Assembly: GCF_907177275.1 (NCBI RefSeq)
Contig: NZ_CAJSLV010000125.1
Coordinates: 62,001 to 126,000, forward strand
Origin: Actinacidiphila cocklensis
GTDB taxonomy: Bacteria > Actinomycetota > Actinomycetes > Streptomycetales > Streptomycetaceae
Reading direction: 5' to 3'
Length of the DNA stretch: 64,000 nucleotides
Below the pieces are notes generated by a model. The model did no database searches. It worked only from the letters and a program-made list of their open reading frames with translations, and was not told the DNA's origin. Each line of letters opens with the position of its first letter. The stretch's first letter is position 1. The position numbers were made by a program, and so were the translations under genes. Shown here in pieces: positions 40,930 through 49,575 of the stretch.

Positions 40930-41828
40930 GCCGATCATCGGTAGAGGGTCAGGTCGTGGTGGTGACCGGCGCCGCACGCGGGGTGGGTGAGTTGCTGGCC
41001 CGCAAGCTTGCCGCGCAAGGCGCCCGGCTGGCGCTGGTCGGCCTGGAGCCGGACGAACTCAAGCGTGTCACCGCGTCGCTGGGCGGCGACGCGGCCTGCT
41101 GGACCGCGGACGTCACGGACCGGGCCGCCATGGCGCAGGTCGCCGGGGAAGTGATTGCTCACTTCGGACGGATCGACGTCGTCGTCGCCAACGCCGGCGT
41201 GGCGACCGGCGGTCCCTTCCTCGACTCCGACCCCGACGCCTTCGACCGCGTCATCCACGTCAACCTGCTGGGCAGTATCGCCACCGCCCGCGCGTTCCTG
41301 CCGGCGCTGCTCGAATCCCGCGGCTATCTGCTGCAGATCGCCTCGCTCGCCGCGATCACTCCGGCGCCCATGATGGCGGCGTACTGCGCGAGCAAGTCGG
41401 GAGTCGAGGCCTTCGCGCACAGCCTGCGGGCGGAAATGGGCCACCGCGGCGTGACAGTTGGCGTCGGATATCTCAGCTGGACCGACACCGACATGGTGCG
41501 CGGGGCCGACGAGGACGACGTGCTGCGGGAGTTGCGCGCAAGACTGCCGTGGCCGGCCAACCGCACCTATCCGCTGGAGCCGGCGGTGGACCGTATCGTC
41601 GCCGGTATTGCCCGCCGTTCGCCGCATGTCTATGCGCAGTGGTGGCTGCGCGGCATGCAGCCGATGCGGGGCGCGTTGCCGTCGGTCCTCGGCGGGGCGC
41701 TCGGGCGGCGCGAAATGCGGCGGGCGGCACCAGCGCTGGCCCGCAACGCGGGTGTGCGCCGGGGTCTTGTGGGTCGGGGAGGAGCCGCGGACGAGTCGGC
41801 CCGCACCGCCGACCATCACGTTCCGTAA
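40926..41828 (+). CDS. Short-chain dehydrogenase/reductase
   Basis: A 300-residue SDR. The cofactor motif is TGAARGVG, NAG is in VVVANAGVA, and the catalytic triad shows as IASLA and YCASK. Extra C-terminal residues (about 250-300) with GGALGRREMRRAAP are characteristic of a larger SDR subgroup. Coupled by ATGA to the hydrolase. In the proposed pathway it would oxidise an alcohol to the ketone substrate of the BVMO. Confidence 0.9.
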   Translation: MSRSSVEGQVVVVTGAARGVGELLARKLAAQGARLALVGLEPDELKRVTASLGGDAACWTADVTDRAAMAQVAGEVIAHFGRIDVVVANAGVATGGPFLDSDPDAFDRVIHVNLLGSIATARAFLPALLESRGYLLQIASLAAITPAPMMAAYCASKSGVEAFAHSLRAEMGHRGVTVGVGYLSWTDTDMVRGADEDDVLRELRARLPWPANRTYPLEPAVDRIVAGIARRSPHVYAQWWLRGMQPMRGALPSVLGGALGRREMRRAAPALARNAGVRRGLVGRGGAADESARTADHHVP

Positions 41829-41945
41829 CGACAAAGTGCCGCTGACCTGGGGCGATTGGCAGTTGATTGTCCCGGGATGCGCTGGTTGTCCCCCCATGTA
41901 AGTCTGGTCGAGGCCGCATCCCCACACACTCCAGGAGGAGTAATC

Positions 41946-42176
41946 ATGGGCGGTATGGACGACATCAGGAACAAGGCGAGCGAGTACGCCGAGAAGGCCA
42001 AGGGAGCCCGCCGTCAGGGTTCCGGGCAGGCCGACGAGGGCATGCAGCGCGCAGGGCAGGAAGCCTCGGAGCGCTCCGGCGGTCGCCTCGACGAGCAGGC
42101 CCAGCGTGGCCAGGAGCAGGCTCGTCGGCGTATGGGCGAGGACTCCAACGACGAGCCCCAGGACGACTGGAGCTGA
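41946..42176 (+). CDS. Small hydrophilic protein, MT0933-like antitoxin family
   Basis: A 76-residue, very charged, helical protein with MDDIRNKASEYAEKAKGARRQGSGQADEGMQRAGQEASERSGGRLDEQAQRG. The spacing of Lys/Gln/Gly repeats resembles the MT0933 antitoxin family (PF14013) and, less so, CsbD-like stress proteins. No toxin gene is adjacent, so the antitoxin name is nominal. AGGAGG lies six nt before the ATG. A terminator follows at 42218-42245. Confidence 0.7.
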   Translation: MGGMDDIRNKASEYAEKAKGARRQGSGQADEGMQRAGQEASERSGGRLDEQAQRGQEQARRRMGEDSNDEPQDDWS

Positions 42177-42217
42177 CGTCGCGCCTTGAGATGGTCGCGC
42201 GAATACCGTGACACAGG

Positions 42218-42245
42218 GAAGGGGTGCCCCTCGGGGCGCCCCTTC
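42218..42245. terminator. Terminator hairpin between antitoxin-like gene and nfi
   Basis: GAAGGGGTGCCCC (42218-42230) and GGGGCGCCCCTTC (42233-42245) pair with one wobble. It lies between convergent genes. Confidence 0.7.
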
Positions 42246-42266
42246 TCCCATGCGGGGCCACGGCGC

Positions 42267-42974
42267 TCAGCGGGTGATCGCGCGCAGGCGCTCCCGGCTG
42301 AGGTGGTCGGCTCTGCGGGTGGTTTCCGGAAGGCGGTACCGGAAGGCGAGTTGCAGGGTATGGGCACAGGCGTGGTCCAGGCTGATCGCGTGGCCCACTG
42401 ACACGAACACCGGTTTGACGCCCCGCTGCGTCCGCAGCGCCCGGCCCACCACCTCGCCGTCGTCCGACGTCAACGGGGCGGCGGCGCCGCGCTCTTCACC
42501 GACGTTGTCGTGACCGAAGACGAACGGGGTCTTCGCGACGCCGAAGCACGGCAGTGCGGTCAGCACCCCCAGATGCACCGCGAGCCCCGCGCGGCGGGGA
42601 TGTGCGATGCCGTAGCCGTCGCACACCAGGAGATCCGGGCTGCAGGTCAGCTTCTCCAGCGCCGTTATGACCGAGGGCAGTTCGCGGAACGCCAGCAGGC
42701 CCGGTACGTACGGGAAGGTCACCGTCCCCTCCACCACGGAGACCTCGACGGTTTCCAGCGTCGCCGCGTCCAGGACCACGGCGGCCGCGACAAGGGCGTC
42801 GCCTTGCGTGGCATAGGAGACGTCCACGCCCGCAACCAGCCGTACATTGCCGGGCGCAGGCCCCGGCGAGGTCAGGTCCGCGAGGGCGCGCAGCCGCTCC
42901 TGCTCGGCCAGCGCCTCGTCGGCAGATCGCGGCCAGGCCGCCCGCTCGCCGCCACCGCTGCTGTGAGTGTCCAT
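42267..42974 (-). CDS. nfi: Endonuclease V (deoxyinosine 3' endonuclease)
   Basis: A 235-residue repair nuclease. VAGVDVSY supplies the first catalytic Asp, FPYVPGLLAFRELPSVI the wedge and second acid, and LLVCDGYGIAHPRRAGLAVHLGV the DGxG-His block. GHAISLDHA is the C-terminal conserved segment. It cuts one base 3' to deoxyinosine formed by adenine deamination. It is convergent with the antitoxin-like gene. Confidence 0.94.
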   Translation of the reverse strand: MDTHSSGGGERAAWPRSADEALAEQERLRALADLTSPGPAPGNVRLVAGVDVSYATQGDALVAAAVVLDAATLETVEVSVVEGTVTFPYVPGLLAFRELPSVITALEKLTCSPDLLVCDGYGIAHPRRAGLAVHLGVLTALPCFGVAKTPFVFGHDNVGEERGAAAPLTSDDGEVVGRALRTQRGVKPVFVSVGHAISLDHACAHTLQLAFRYRLPETTRRADHLSRERLRAITR

Positions 42975-43031
42975 TGCGGGGAGGCTGCCATGCCGGCGGT
43001 GCGGGCGGCCAGCCGGGGGACCCGAGGGCCG

Positions 43032-46000
43032 TCAGCGGGGCGCCGGAGGCGTTCGCGGGGGCAGTGGCGGGCGGGCGCGGTCCGGGCGTGAGGACAGGTC
43101 GGGAGGGGTGGCCGCGGGGTGCTGCGAGAGCAGCGTCAGGGCGGTGCGTACGGCGACGTCGAGCTGGCCGTGGCGGCCCTCCGCCCAGTCCAGGGGTGTG
43201 CGCAGGCATTCGATGTCCGGCGGCACGCCCTGGTTCTCCACCGACCAGCCGTAGGCGTCGAACCAGGCGGCGTTCATCGGCACGGTGATCACCGTGCCGT
43301 CGCCCAGGCGGTGCCGGCCGGTCATGCCGACCACGCCGCCCCAGGTGCGCAGGCCCACCACCGGGCCGAGGCCGAGGAGTTTGAAAGCCGCGGTGATCAT
43401 GTCCCCGTCGGAGGAGGTTGCTTCGTCGGCAATGGCCACGACCGGGCCGCGCGGTGCATTGCCGGCGTAGGAGACGGGCTGGGCATTGCGGGTGAGGTCC
43501 CAGCCGAGGACCGTGCGGGTGAGTTTCTCGATGACCAGTTCGCTGATGTTGCCGCCCGCATTGCCGCGGACGTCGACCAGCAGGGCGTCATAGGCGACCT
43601 CCTTGCGCAGGTCGCGGTTGAACTGCGCCCAGCCGGAGCCGCCCAGGTCCGGGATGTGCAGGTAACCGCACCGGCCGCCGCTGAGCCGGCGTACGACCTT
43701 GCGACGTTTGGCGACCCAGTGCTGGTAGCGCAGCGGGCGGTCGTCGATGAGCGGGACGATGGCCACACGGCGGGGTGCACCGCGGCCGCCCGGCGGGCGG
43801 AAGGTCAGCTCCACGGTGGTGCCGCCGGCGCCCGCGAGCAGCGGGAAGGGGCCTGCGTGCGGGTCCACGGCGCGGCCGTCGACGTGGGTGAGGACGGCGC
43901 CCTCGCGGATGCCGGTGCCCGCCAGCGGGGAACGGGCCTTGGAATCCGACGACTCGCCCGGCAGGATGCGGATCACCGTCCAGGTGCCGTCCTTGTTGTG
44001 CTGGAAGTCGGCGCCGAGCAGGCCGATGGGGCGCTGGTAGTGCGGCGGCCCTTCGTTCCGGCGGGCGGCGGCGACATAGGCGTGGGACGTGCCCAGTTCG
44101 CCGAGGACCTCGCGGAGCAGGTCGGCGAACTCGTCAGGCGTGGCGATCCGGTCCACCAGCGGGCGGTACTGGTCGAGGATGGCCCGCCAGTCGACGCCGC
44201 ACATGTCGGGCGCCCAGAAGTAGTCGCGGATCAGGCGGCCCGCCTCGGCATAGGACTGCTGCCATTCGGCGCCCGGGTCCACCTCGTGCAGGATGCGGCG
44301 CATGTCGACGTAGACGGTGGTGTCGTCGTCGCCGCGCTCGGTGGCGGGCAGCACCGCCAGTTCGCCCTCGTCGTACACCGCGAGGCGGCGGCCGTCGCCG
44401 CTGACGGCGTACCAGTCCATGTGGTGGACCAGTTCGGTCTTCTTGGACTTGCCGAGGTTGAAGAACTCCAGGCTCGGGCGGGGGGACGGGTCGGTGGGGT
44501 TGACGAAGGTCTCGCCCAGGGCGCCGGAGATCGGCCAGCGCATCCAGACCAGGCCGCCCTGCACCGGTTCGAGTGACGAGTACTTCGACGCGGGCACGGG
44601 GAAGGGCGTCACCCGGCTGGGCAGGCCCTCCGCCTCGACGACGACCGGGCCGTCGCTGTCGCCGCCGCTCTCGCCCGGGTCGAGGCCGCTGCCGGTCGCG
44701 CTGCCGACTGGTCCGCCGTCGACAGGCAGGGCGAAGGGGGACGGCGTCGCCGAGTTGAGCGGCACAAGGTACGGGCGGCAGCCCAGCGGGAAGGACAGGT
44801 CGCCGGTATGGACGTCGTACACCGGGTCGAAACCGCGCCAGGACAGGAACGCCAGATAGCGGCCGTCGCGGGTGAAGACCGGCTGCTCGTCCTCGAACCG
44901 GCCGTTGGTGACGTCGATGATCGTCTGGTCGGACAGCCGGGCGATCTTGACCGAGCGCAGGGAGCGGCCGACGCCGGGGTGCGACCAGGTCAGCCATGCC
45001 GAGTCGGGGGAGAAGGCCATGTCGCGGACCGGACCGTTGGTGGAGCGGATCAGCTCCTTCACCGTGCCGGGTGGGTTCTGCTCGCCGGGGTTGACGTCGG
45101 CGTCTTCGTCGGTGTCGTCGTAGCGGGTCGCCCCGCCGTCCACGGCCATGTCGGTGGCCACACCGGTGGTCACCAGCAGCAGGCGGCCGTCGTTCGAGGC
45201 CACCGCCAGGGTGCCGCCGTCGGGCGACGACACCAGTTCCAGGACGCGGCCGAGCCGGCCCACGGCCAGACGGGTGACCGAGTCGGAGGTGTCGCCGGGC
45301 GGCGGTCCCGCGTCACCGCCGCCGTCACCGACGCCGGCGGTGACGGCGCCGTCGACGTAGGCCACGCGGGTGGAGCCGGTTCTGCCGGTACGACCATCGC
45401 CCGCCGGGGTGTGATCATCGCCCTCCGGAATGCGATTGTCGCCCGGCGGAATACGATCACCGCCCGCCGCCGTACGCGACCGTCCGGCCCCCACCGGCTC
45501 CGTGTCCGGCGCCGCGTCCGCCGGGGCCGCAGGCGGCTCGGCCGCCGGCTCGGCAGCCTCCTGGCCTGCGCCCAGGGCGACGGCCGTCTCGGCCGCCTCG
45601 GCGGCCGATTCCGGGCCGCGGCTCAGCGCGCGCGAGGCGCGGCCGGGCAGGTGGGCCAGTTCCAGGCCGTCCTCGCCCTCCGCGTCGGTGACGTAGCCGA
45701 CCAGGCCGGTGTCGCCCAGCATCTCGGGCAGCCGGACGCGGGCGCCCGCTGCGTCGGCGATGGTGCGGGCCGGGCCGTCGCGGTGAGTGAGCCAGTACAG
45801 ACTTCCGCGGACGCATACGGCGCTGGCGCGACCGGTGGGGTCGATGGCCAGGCCGTCGACGTTGGCGGCGGCCGGCACCTGGTACGGGCGGCGGCCGCTG
45901 CGGGCGCCGCCCAGGCGCATGTCGAGGCGGCGCGGGACGGCGTCGGCTGCGGCCAGGTCCTCGACCAGCCACAGATCGCCCGCGCACTGGTAGACGACGC

Positions 46001-46748
46001 GCTCGCCGTCGGTGGCGGCGTTGCGGGCGTAGAAGTCGGCGTGGTCGGTGTGGCGGCGCAGGTCGGTGCCGTCGGGGAGGCAGGAGTAGAGGTTGCCGAC
46101 GCCCTCGTGGTCGGACAGGAAGGCGATCCGGCCGGCCACGAACATCGGCGACGCGAGGTGCCCGTCGATGTCGGGCACCAGTCGCTCGCCGTGCAGCCAC
46201 AGCCGTCCCGTCGCGCCGCCGCGGTAGCGCTTCCAGGCGTGCGGCTCGTGCGGCGGGGTTCCTGTCAGCAGCAGGGTGCGGCGCTCACCGTCGCCGTCGT
46301 CGCGCACCGCGATGTCCGACACCGGCCCCCAGGGCAGCGGGCCGCCCGGGCCGCACTCGACGGGCACGCTGTGCGCCCAGGTGAAGTAGGAGAACGGCTG
46401 CCCGTGCGAGGAAACCGCCAGTACATGGCCGTCGGGAGCCCAGGAGCACACCCGGGTGTCGGCGCTGCCCCAGTACGTCAGCCGGCGTGAGGTGCCGCCC
46501 TCGGACGGCACCAGGTACACCTCGGGGTCCAGGCTGCGCCAGTTCGTGAAGGCGATCGTCGCCCCGTCGGGCGACAGCCGCGGCGGCCCCACCCGCGTGC
46601 GGTCCGCCGTCACCCGCCAGGCGCGGCCCGGTGAGCCGCCCGGTGGCCCCAGCGGGGCCACCCAGACGTCGTCCTCCGCGGTGAAGCAGAGCATGTCGCC
46701 GTGCAGATGCGGAAACCGTAGGTACGCGCCGTCGCTCACCCCACCCAT
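43032..46748 (-). CDS. Tricorn protease homologue (S41 family)
   Basis: A 1238-residue cytoplasmic peptidase that trims peptides from the proteasome. The N-terminal half is beta-propeller repeats with SPDG-type turns (RLSPDGATIAFTNW, AFSPDSAWLTWSHP). The catalytic parts are visible: GTSHAYV gives the Ser-His pair, DEATSSDGDM the nucleophile Ser, and YGWSVENQGVPPDIE the Glu; a PDZ domain lies between. About residues 375-475 are an inserted Ala/Glu/Pro/Gly-rich spacer with three degenerate copies of a GDxRIPxGD-like unit. The ATG at 46748 lacks a good ribosome site; GTG 46739 is an alternative. Confidence 0.92.
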   Translation of the reverse strand: MGGVSDGAYLRFPHLHGDMLCFTAEDDVWVAPLGPPGGSPGRAWRVTADRTRVGPPRLSPDGATIAFTNWRSLDPEVYLVPSEGGTSRRLTYWGSADTRVCSWAPDGHVLAVSSHGQPFSYFTWAHSVPVECGPGGPLPWGPVSDIAVRDDGDGERRTLLLTGTPPHEPHAWKRYRGGATGRLWLHGERLVPDIDGHLASPMFVAGRIAFLSDHEGVGNLYSCLPDGTDLRRHTDHADFYARNAATDGERVVYQCAGDLWLVEDLAAADAVPRRLDMRLGGARSGRRPYQVPAAANVDGLAIDPTGRASAVCVRGSLYWLTHRDGPARTIADAAGARVRLPEMLGDTGLVGYVTDAEGEDGLELAHLPGRASRALSRGPESAAEAAETAVALGAGQEAAEPAAEPPAAPADAAPDTEPVGAGRSRTAAGGDRIPPGDNRIPEGDDHTPAGDGRTGRTGSTRVAYVDGAVTAGVGDGGGDAGPPPGDTSDSVTRLAVGRLGRVLELVSSPDGGTLAVASNDGRLLLVTTGVATDMAVDGGATRYDDTDEDADVNPGEQNPPGTVKELIRSTNGPVRDMAFSPDSAWLTWSHPGVGRSLRSVKIARLSDQTIIDVTNGRFEDEQPVFTRDGRYLAFLSWRGFDPVYDVHTGDLSFPLGCRPYLVPLNSATPSPFALPVDGGPVGSATGSGLDPGESGGDSDGPVVVEAEGLPSRVTPFPVPASKYSSLEPVQGGLVWMRWPISGALGETFVNPTDPSPRPSLEFFNLGKSKKTELVHHMDWYAVSGDGRRLAVYDEGELAVLPATERGDDDTTVYVDMRRILHEVDPGAEWQQSYAEAGRLIRDYFWAPDMCGVDWRAILDQYRPLVDRIATPDEFADLLREVLGELGTSHAYVAAARRNEGPPHYQRPIGLLGADFQHNKDGTWTVIRILPGESSDSKARSPLAGTGIREGAVLTHVDGRAVDPHAGPFPLLAGAGGTTVELTFRPPGGRGAPRRVAIVPLIDDRPLRYQHWVAKRRKVVRRLSGGRCGYLHIPDLGGSGWAQFNRDLRKEVAYDALLVDVRGNAGGNISELVIEKLTRTVLGWDLTRNAQPVSYAGNAPRGPVVAIADEATSSDGDMITAAFKLLGLGPVVGLRTWGGVVGMTGRHRLGDGTVITVPMNAAWFDAYGWSVENQGVPPDIECLRTPLDWAEGRHGQLDVAVRTALTLLSQHPAATPPDLSSRPDRARPPLPPRTPPAPR

Positions 46749-46913
46749 GGTTCGGGGCGCCCGGACCGCCAGCAACTTTTCACCCCTGTGCGCCCCCGGA
46801 CTGCCCCCGTGTCCCCACCGGCCGCCGGGCCGACCAGAGGCGGCGGTGAGCGGGGGCGTACGGTCCGGTGCAGGCCCGGGCGGCGGGCGACGGGGACGGG
46901 GCCGGGAGGCGCG

Positions 46914-47417
46914 GTGCGGGGAGTGGAAGCGGAGGTCATCGCCACGGAGCGGCTGACGCTGCTGCCGTTGGCGGCGCAATATGCCGAGGAAATGGCCGAG
47001 GTACTGGGGGACTCGAGGCTGCACGACTTCATCGGCGGCACCCCGCAGACCCCGCAGGGGCTGCGGGCGCGGTACGAGCGGTTGGTCGCCGGGTCGGGGG
47101 ACGCCGCGGTGTCGTGGTGCAACTGGGTGGTGCGGCTGGAATCCGCGGATTGTCTGACCGGGACGGTGCAGGCGACGGTGGTCGGAGGGCGGGCCGAGAT
47201 CGCCTGGGTGGTGGGAACGCCGTGGCAAGGGCAGGGGATTGCCACCGAGGCCGCGCGCGGGCTGGTCGGATGGCTCTGCGCGCAGGGGGTGACGACGCTG
47301 GTCGCGCACATCCACCCCGACCACCTGGCATCCGCGGCGGTGGCGGCCGGGGCCGGGCTCACCGCCACGGACGAGTGGGACGACGGTGAGAGGAGATGGC
47401 GGCTGATCGCCGGATGA
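46914..47417 (+). CDS. GNAT acetyltransferase
   Basis: A 167-residue RimJ/RimL-like acetyltransferase: ATERLTLLPLAAQYAEEMAEVLGD at the start, IAWVVGTPWQGQGIATEAARGLVGWL as acetyl-CoA loop, and AHIHPDHLASAAVAAGAGL near the end. I chose the GTG at 46914, four nt after GGGAGG; GTG 46923 is also possible. It is divergent from the tricorn gene. Substrate unknown. Confidence 0.82.
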   Translation: MRGVEAEVIATERLTLLPLAAQYAEEMAEVLGDSRLHDFIGGTPQTPQGLRARYERLVAGSGDAAVSWCNWVVRLESADCLTGTVQATVVGGRAEIAWVVGTPWQGQGIATEAARGLVGWLCAQGVTTLVAHIHPDHLASAAVAAGAGLTATDEWDDGERRWRLIAG

Positions 47418-47551
47418 GCCGGGAATGTACCGGTGCACGGCGGCGGGGAGTCGCTGCGGGGGGCGTGCAGGGGCGCTGACCTGGCGGGGTCGGCTCGCGT
47501 AACGTGCATTACCACTCAGTAGGTCGGGCACGTGGAGCTGGAGGCGGGCGG

Positions 47552-49246
47552 ATGGCGCTGGACGCGGACGTCGTCGTGGTGGGTGCGGGTCTAGCGGGGC
47601 TGGTGGCCACCGCCGAGCTGGCGGATGCCGGGCGGAAGGTGATCCTGGTCGACCAGGAGCCGGAGGCGTCGCTGGGCGGGCAGGCGTTCTGGTCGTTCGG
47701 CGGGCTGTTCTTCGTCGACTCGCCCGAGCAGCGCCGGATGCGGATCAAGGACAGTACGGAGCTGGCGCTCCAGGACTGGCTGGGAACCGCCGGCTTCGAC
47801 CGGCCCGAGGACCACTGGCCGCGGCAATGGGCGCAGGCTTACGTCGACTTCGCCTCGGGCGAGAAGCGGGCGTGGCTGCGCGAGCAGGGGCTGCGGCTCT
47901 TCCCCGTGGTGGGCTGGGCCGAGCGCGGCGGCTTCCTGGCGACCGGCCCCGGCAATTCCGTGCCGCGCTTCCACATCACGTGGGGTACGGGTCCCGGGGT
48001 GGTGGAGCCGTTCGAACGGCGGGTGCGGGAGGCGGTCGCCCGGGGCCGGGTCGAGCTGCGCTTCCGGCACCGGGTGACCGGGCTGAGCACGGCCGGCGGC
48101 GCCGTCGACGGGGTGACCGGCGAGGTGCTGGTGGCAAGTGACGCGGCCCGCGGCAAGGCCAGTTCGCGTGAGGTCGCGGGCGAGTTCGCCCTCAAGGCGC
48201 AGGCCGTCATCGTGACCAGCGGCGGCATCGGCGGCAACCACGACCTGGTGCGCGCGGCCTGGCCGGAACGGCTCGGCAAGGCGCCGAAGAAGCTGCTCTC
48301 CGGCGTCCCCGCCCATGTCGACGGGCTGATGCTGGGCATAGCGGAGTCGGCCGGCGCCTCCGGTATCAACGGCGACCGTATGTGGCACTACACCGAGGGC
48401 ATCGAGAACTGGAACCCGATCTGGGCCAGGCATGGAATCCGCATTCTGCCCGGCCCCTCGTCGCTGTGGCTCGACGCGACCGGAAAACGGCTGCCCGTAC
48501 CCTATTTTCCCGGATTCGACACGCTCGGTACCCTCGAACACATCATGCGTACCGGGCACGAATACACGTGGTTCGTCCTCACGCAGAAGATCATCGAGAA
48601 GGAGTTCGCGCTTTCCGGCTCCGAGCAGAATCCGGACCTCACCGGGCGGAGCGTGCGCGAGGTTCTCAAACGCGCGCTGCCCGGCGCTCCCGGCCCCGTC
48701 GAGGCCTTCAAGCGGAACGGGGCCGACTTCGTCGTGGAGAGCGAACTCGGCGCGCTCGTGCGCGGAATGAACGCGCTCACCGGGGAGGACCTGGTCGACG
48801 AGGGCGCGCTGCGGCGCGAGATCGAGGCGAGGGACCGGGAGATCGCGAATACGTACACGAAGGATCTGCAGGTCACGGCGATTCGCGGGGCGCGGAACTA
48901 TATCGGCGACAAGCTGATCCGTACGGCGTCGCCGCACCGGCTGCTCGACCCGAAGGCCGGGCCGCTGATCGCTGTGCGGCTGAACATCCTGACGCGGAAG
49001 TCCCTGGGCGGGCTGGAGACGGATCTTGCCGGGCGGGTCCTTGCGCCGCCGTCGCCCGATGCGCCGGCGGATGCGGCGGGAGCCGGGCGCGGGGAGCCGC
49101 TGGGCGGGCTGTACGCGGCCGGTGAGGCGGCGGGATTCGGCGGCGGTGGAATGCACGGCTACCGGTCGCTGGAGGGGACGTTCCTGGGCGGATGCATATT
49201 CTCCGGGCGGGCCGCGGGAAGGGCCGCGGCCGCGGCCACCGCGTAG
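47552..49246 (+). CDS. FAD-binding dehydrogenase, KstD/fumarate reductase-like
   Basis: A 564-residue flavoprotein. VVVVGAGLAGLVATAELADAGRKVILVDQEPEASLGGQAFWSFGG is the FAD-binding start, and LGGLYAAGEAAGFGGGGMHGYRSLEGTFLGGCIFSGR the C-terminal closing block of the flavocytochrome c/3-ketosteroid dehydrogenase superfamily. The subgroup (COG3573) has no settled substrate; a steroid or fatty enone is possible. GGAGG lies seven nt before the ATG. Confidence 0.88.
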   Translation: MALDADVVVVGAGLAGLVATAELADAGRKVILVDQEPEASLGGQAFWSFGGLFFVDSPEQRRMRIKDSTELALQDWLGTAGFDRPEDHWPRQWAQAYVDFASGEKRAWLREQGLRLFPVVGWAERGGFLATGPGNSVPRFHITWGTGPGVVEPFERRVREAVARGRVELRFRHRVTGLSTAGGAVDGVTGEVLVASDAARGKASSREVAGEFALKAQAVIVTSGGIGGNHDLVRAAWPERLGKAPKKLLSGVPAHVDGLMLGIAESAGASGINGDRMWHYTEGIENWNPIWARHGIRILPGPSSLWLDATGKRLPVPYFPGFDTLGTLEHIMRTGHEYTWFVLTQKIIEKEFALSGSEQNPDLTGRSVREVLKRALPGAPGPVEAFKRNGADFVVESELGALVRGMNALTGEDLVDEGALRREIEARDREIANTYTKDLQVTAIRGARNYIGDKLIRTASPHRLLDPKAGPLIAVRLNILTRKSLGGLETDLAGRVLAPPSPDAPADAAGAGRGEPLGGLYAAGEAAGFGGGGMHGYRSLEGTFLGGCIFSGRAAGRAAAAATA

Positions 49247-49433
49247 CTCTTGGACGCGTCCCGCCCTCCTGGGGCTCGGGGGGTTCGGGGTGCGAAGCCG
49301 GGGCAGGGCGCGGCCGGGTGGAGGGGCGGTCGGCCGGAGCGACCTGCCGGGCGCGGACGGCCGTGACCTGCGGAGATGGTGCAGGGCGGGGGTAACTCGG
49401 CCTGGCGCGTAGCGCCTTGTCGTGCTTCAAGCA

Positions 49434-49462
49434 TTGACAGGAGCAGGACGGCTCCGCAGTAT
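49434..49462 (+). promoter_or_regulatory. Sigma-HrdB-type promoter for GH6 cellulase
   Basis: TTGACA at 49434-49439 is followed after 17 nt by CAGTAT at 49457-49462. The -35 equals consensus, the -10 fits 4 of 6. Confidence 0.65.
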
Positions 49463-49475
49463 GGGAGCGCTCCCA
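49462..49475. promoter_or_regulatory. CebR box, perfect 14-bp palindrome
   Basis: TGGGAGCGCTCCCA is the published operator of CebR, the LacI-family repressor that is released by cellobiose. Here it starts at the last base of the -10 hexamer and covers the expected transcription start. Confidence 0.9.
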
Positions 49476-49575
49476 CGTTAAGAGCGTGTAACCGAACAAT
49501 GAATCACCGCACCACCTCCCATGACCTCTCGAAGCCCTTTCGAAGGCCCATCCCCCCTATGGAGGTTGTTCGCAC

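Larger units (their letters stand above)
49247..49575. other. 329-bp promoter region of the GH6 gene
   Basis: It holds a hairpin GGCGC-GTA-GCGCC (about 49404-49416), a -35/-10 pair at 49434-49462, the CebR box 49462-49475, and an about 100-nt leader. No further gene is seen. Confidence 0.7.
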
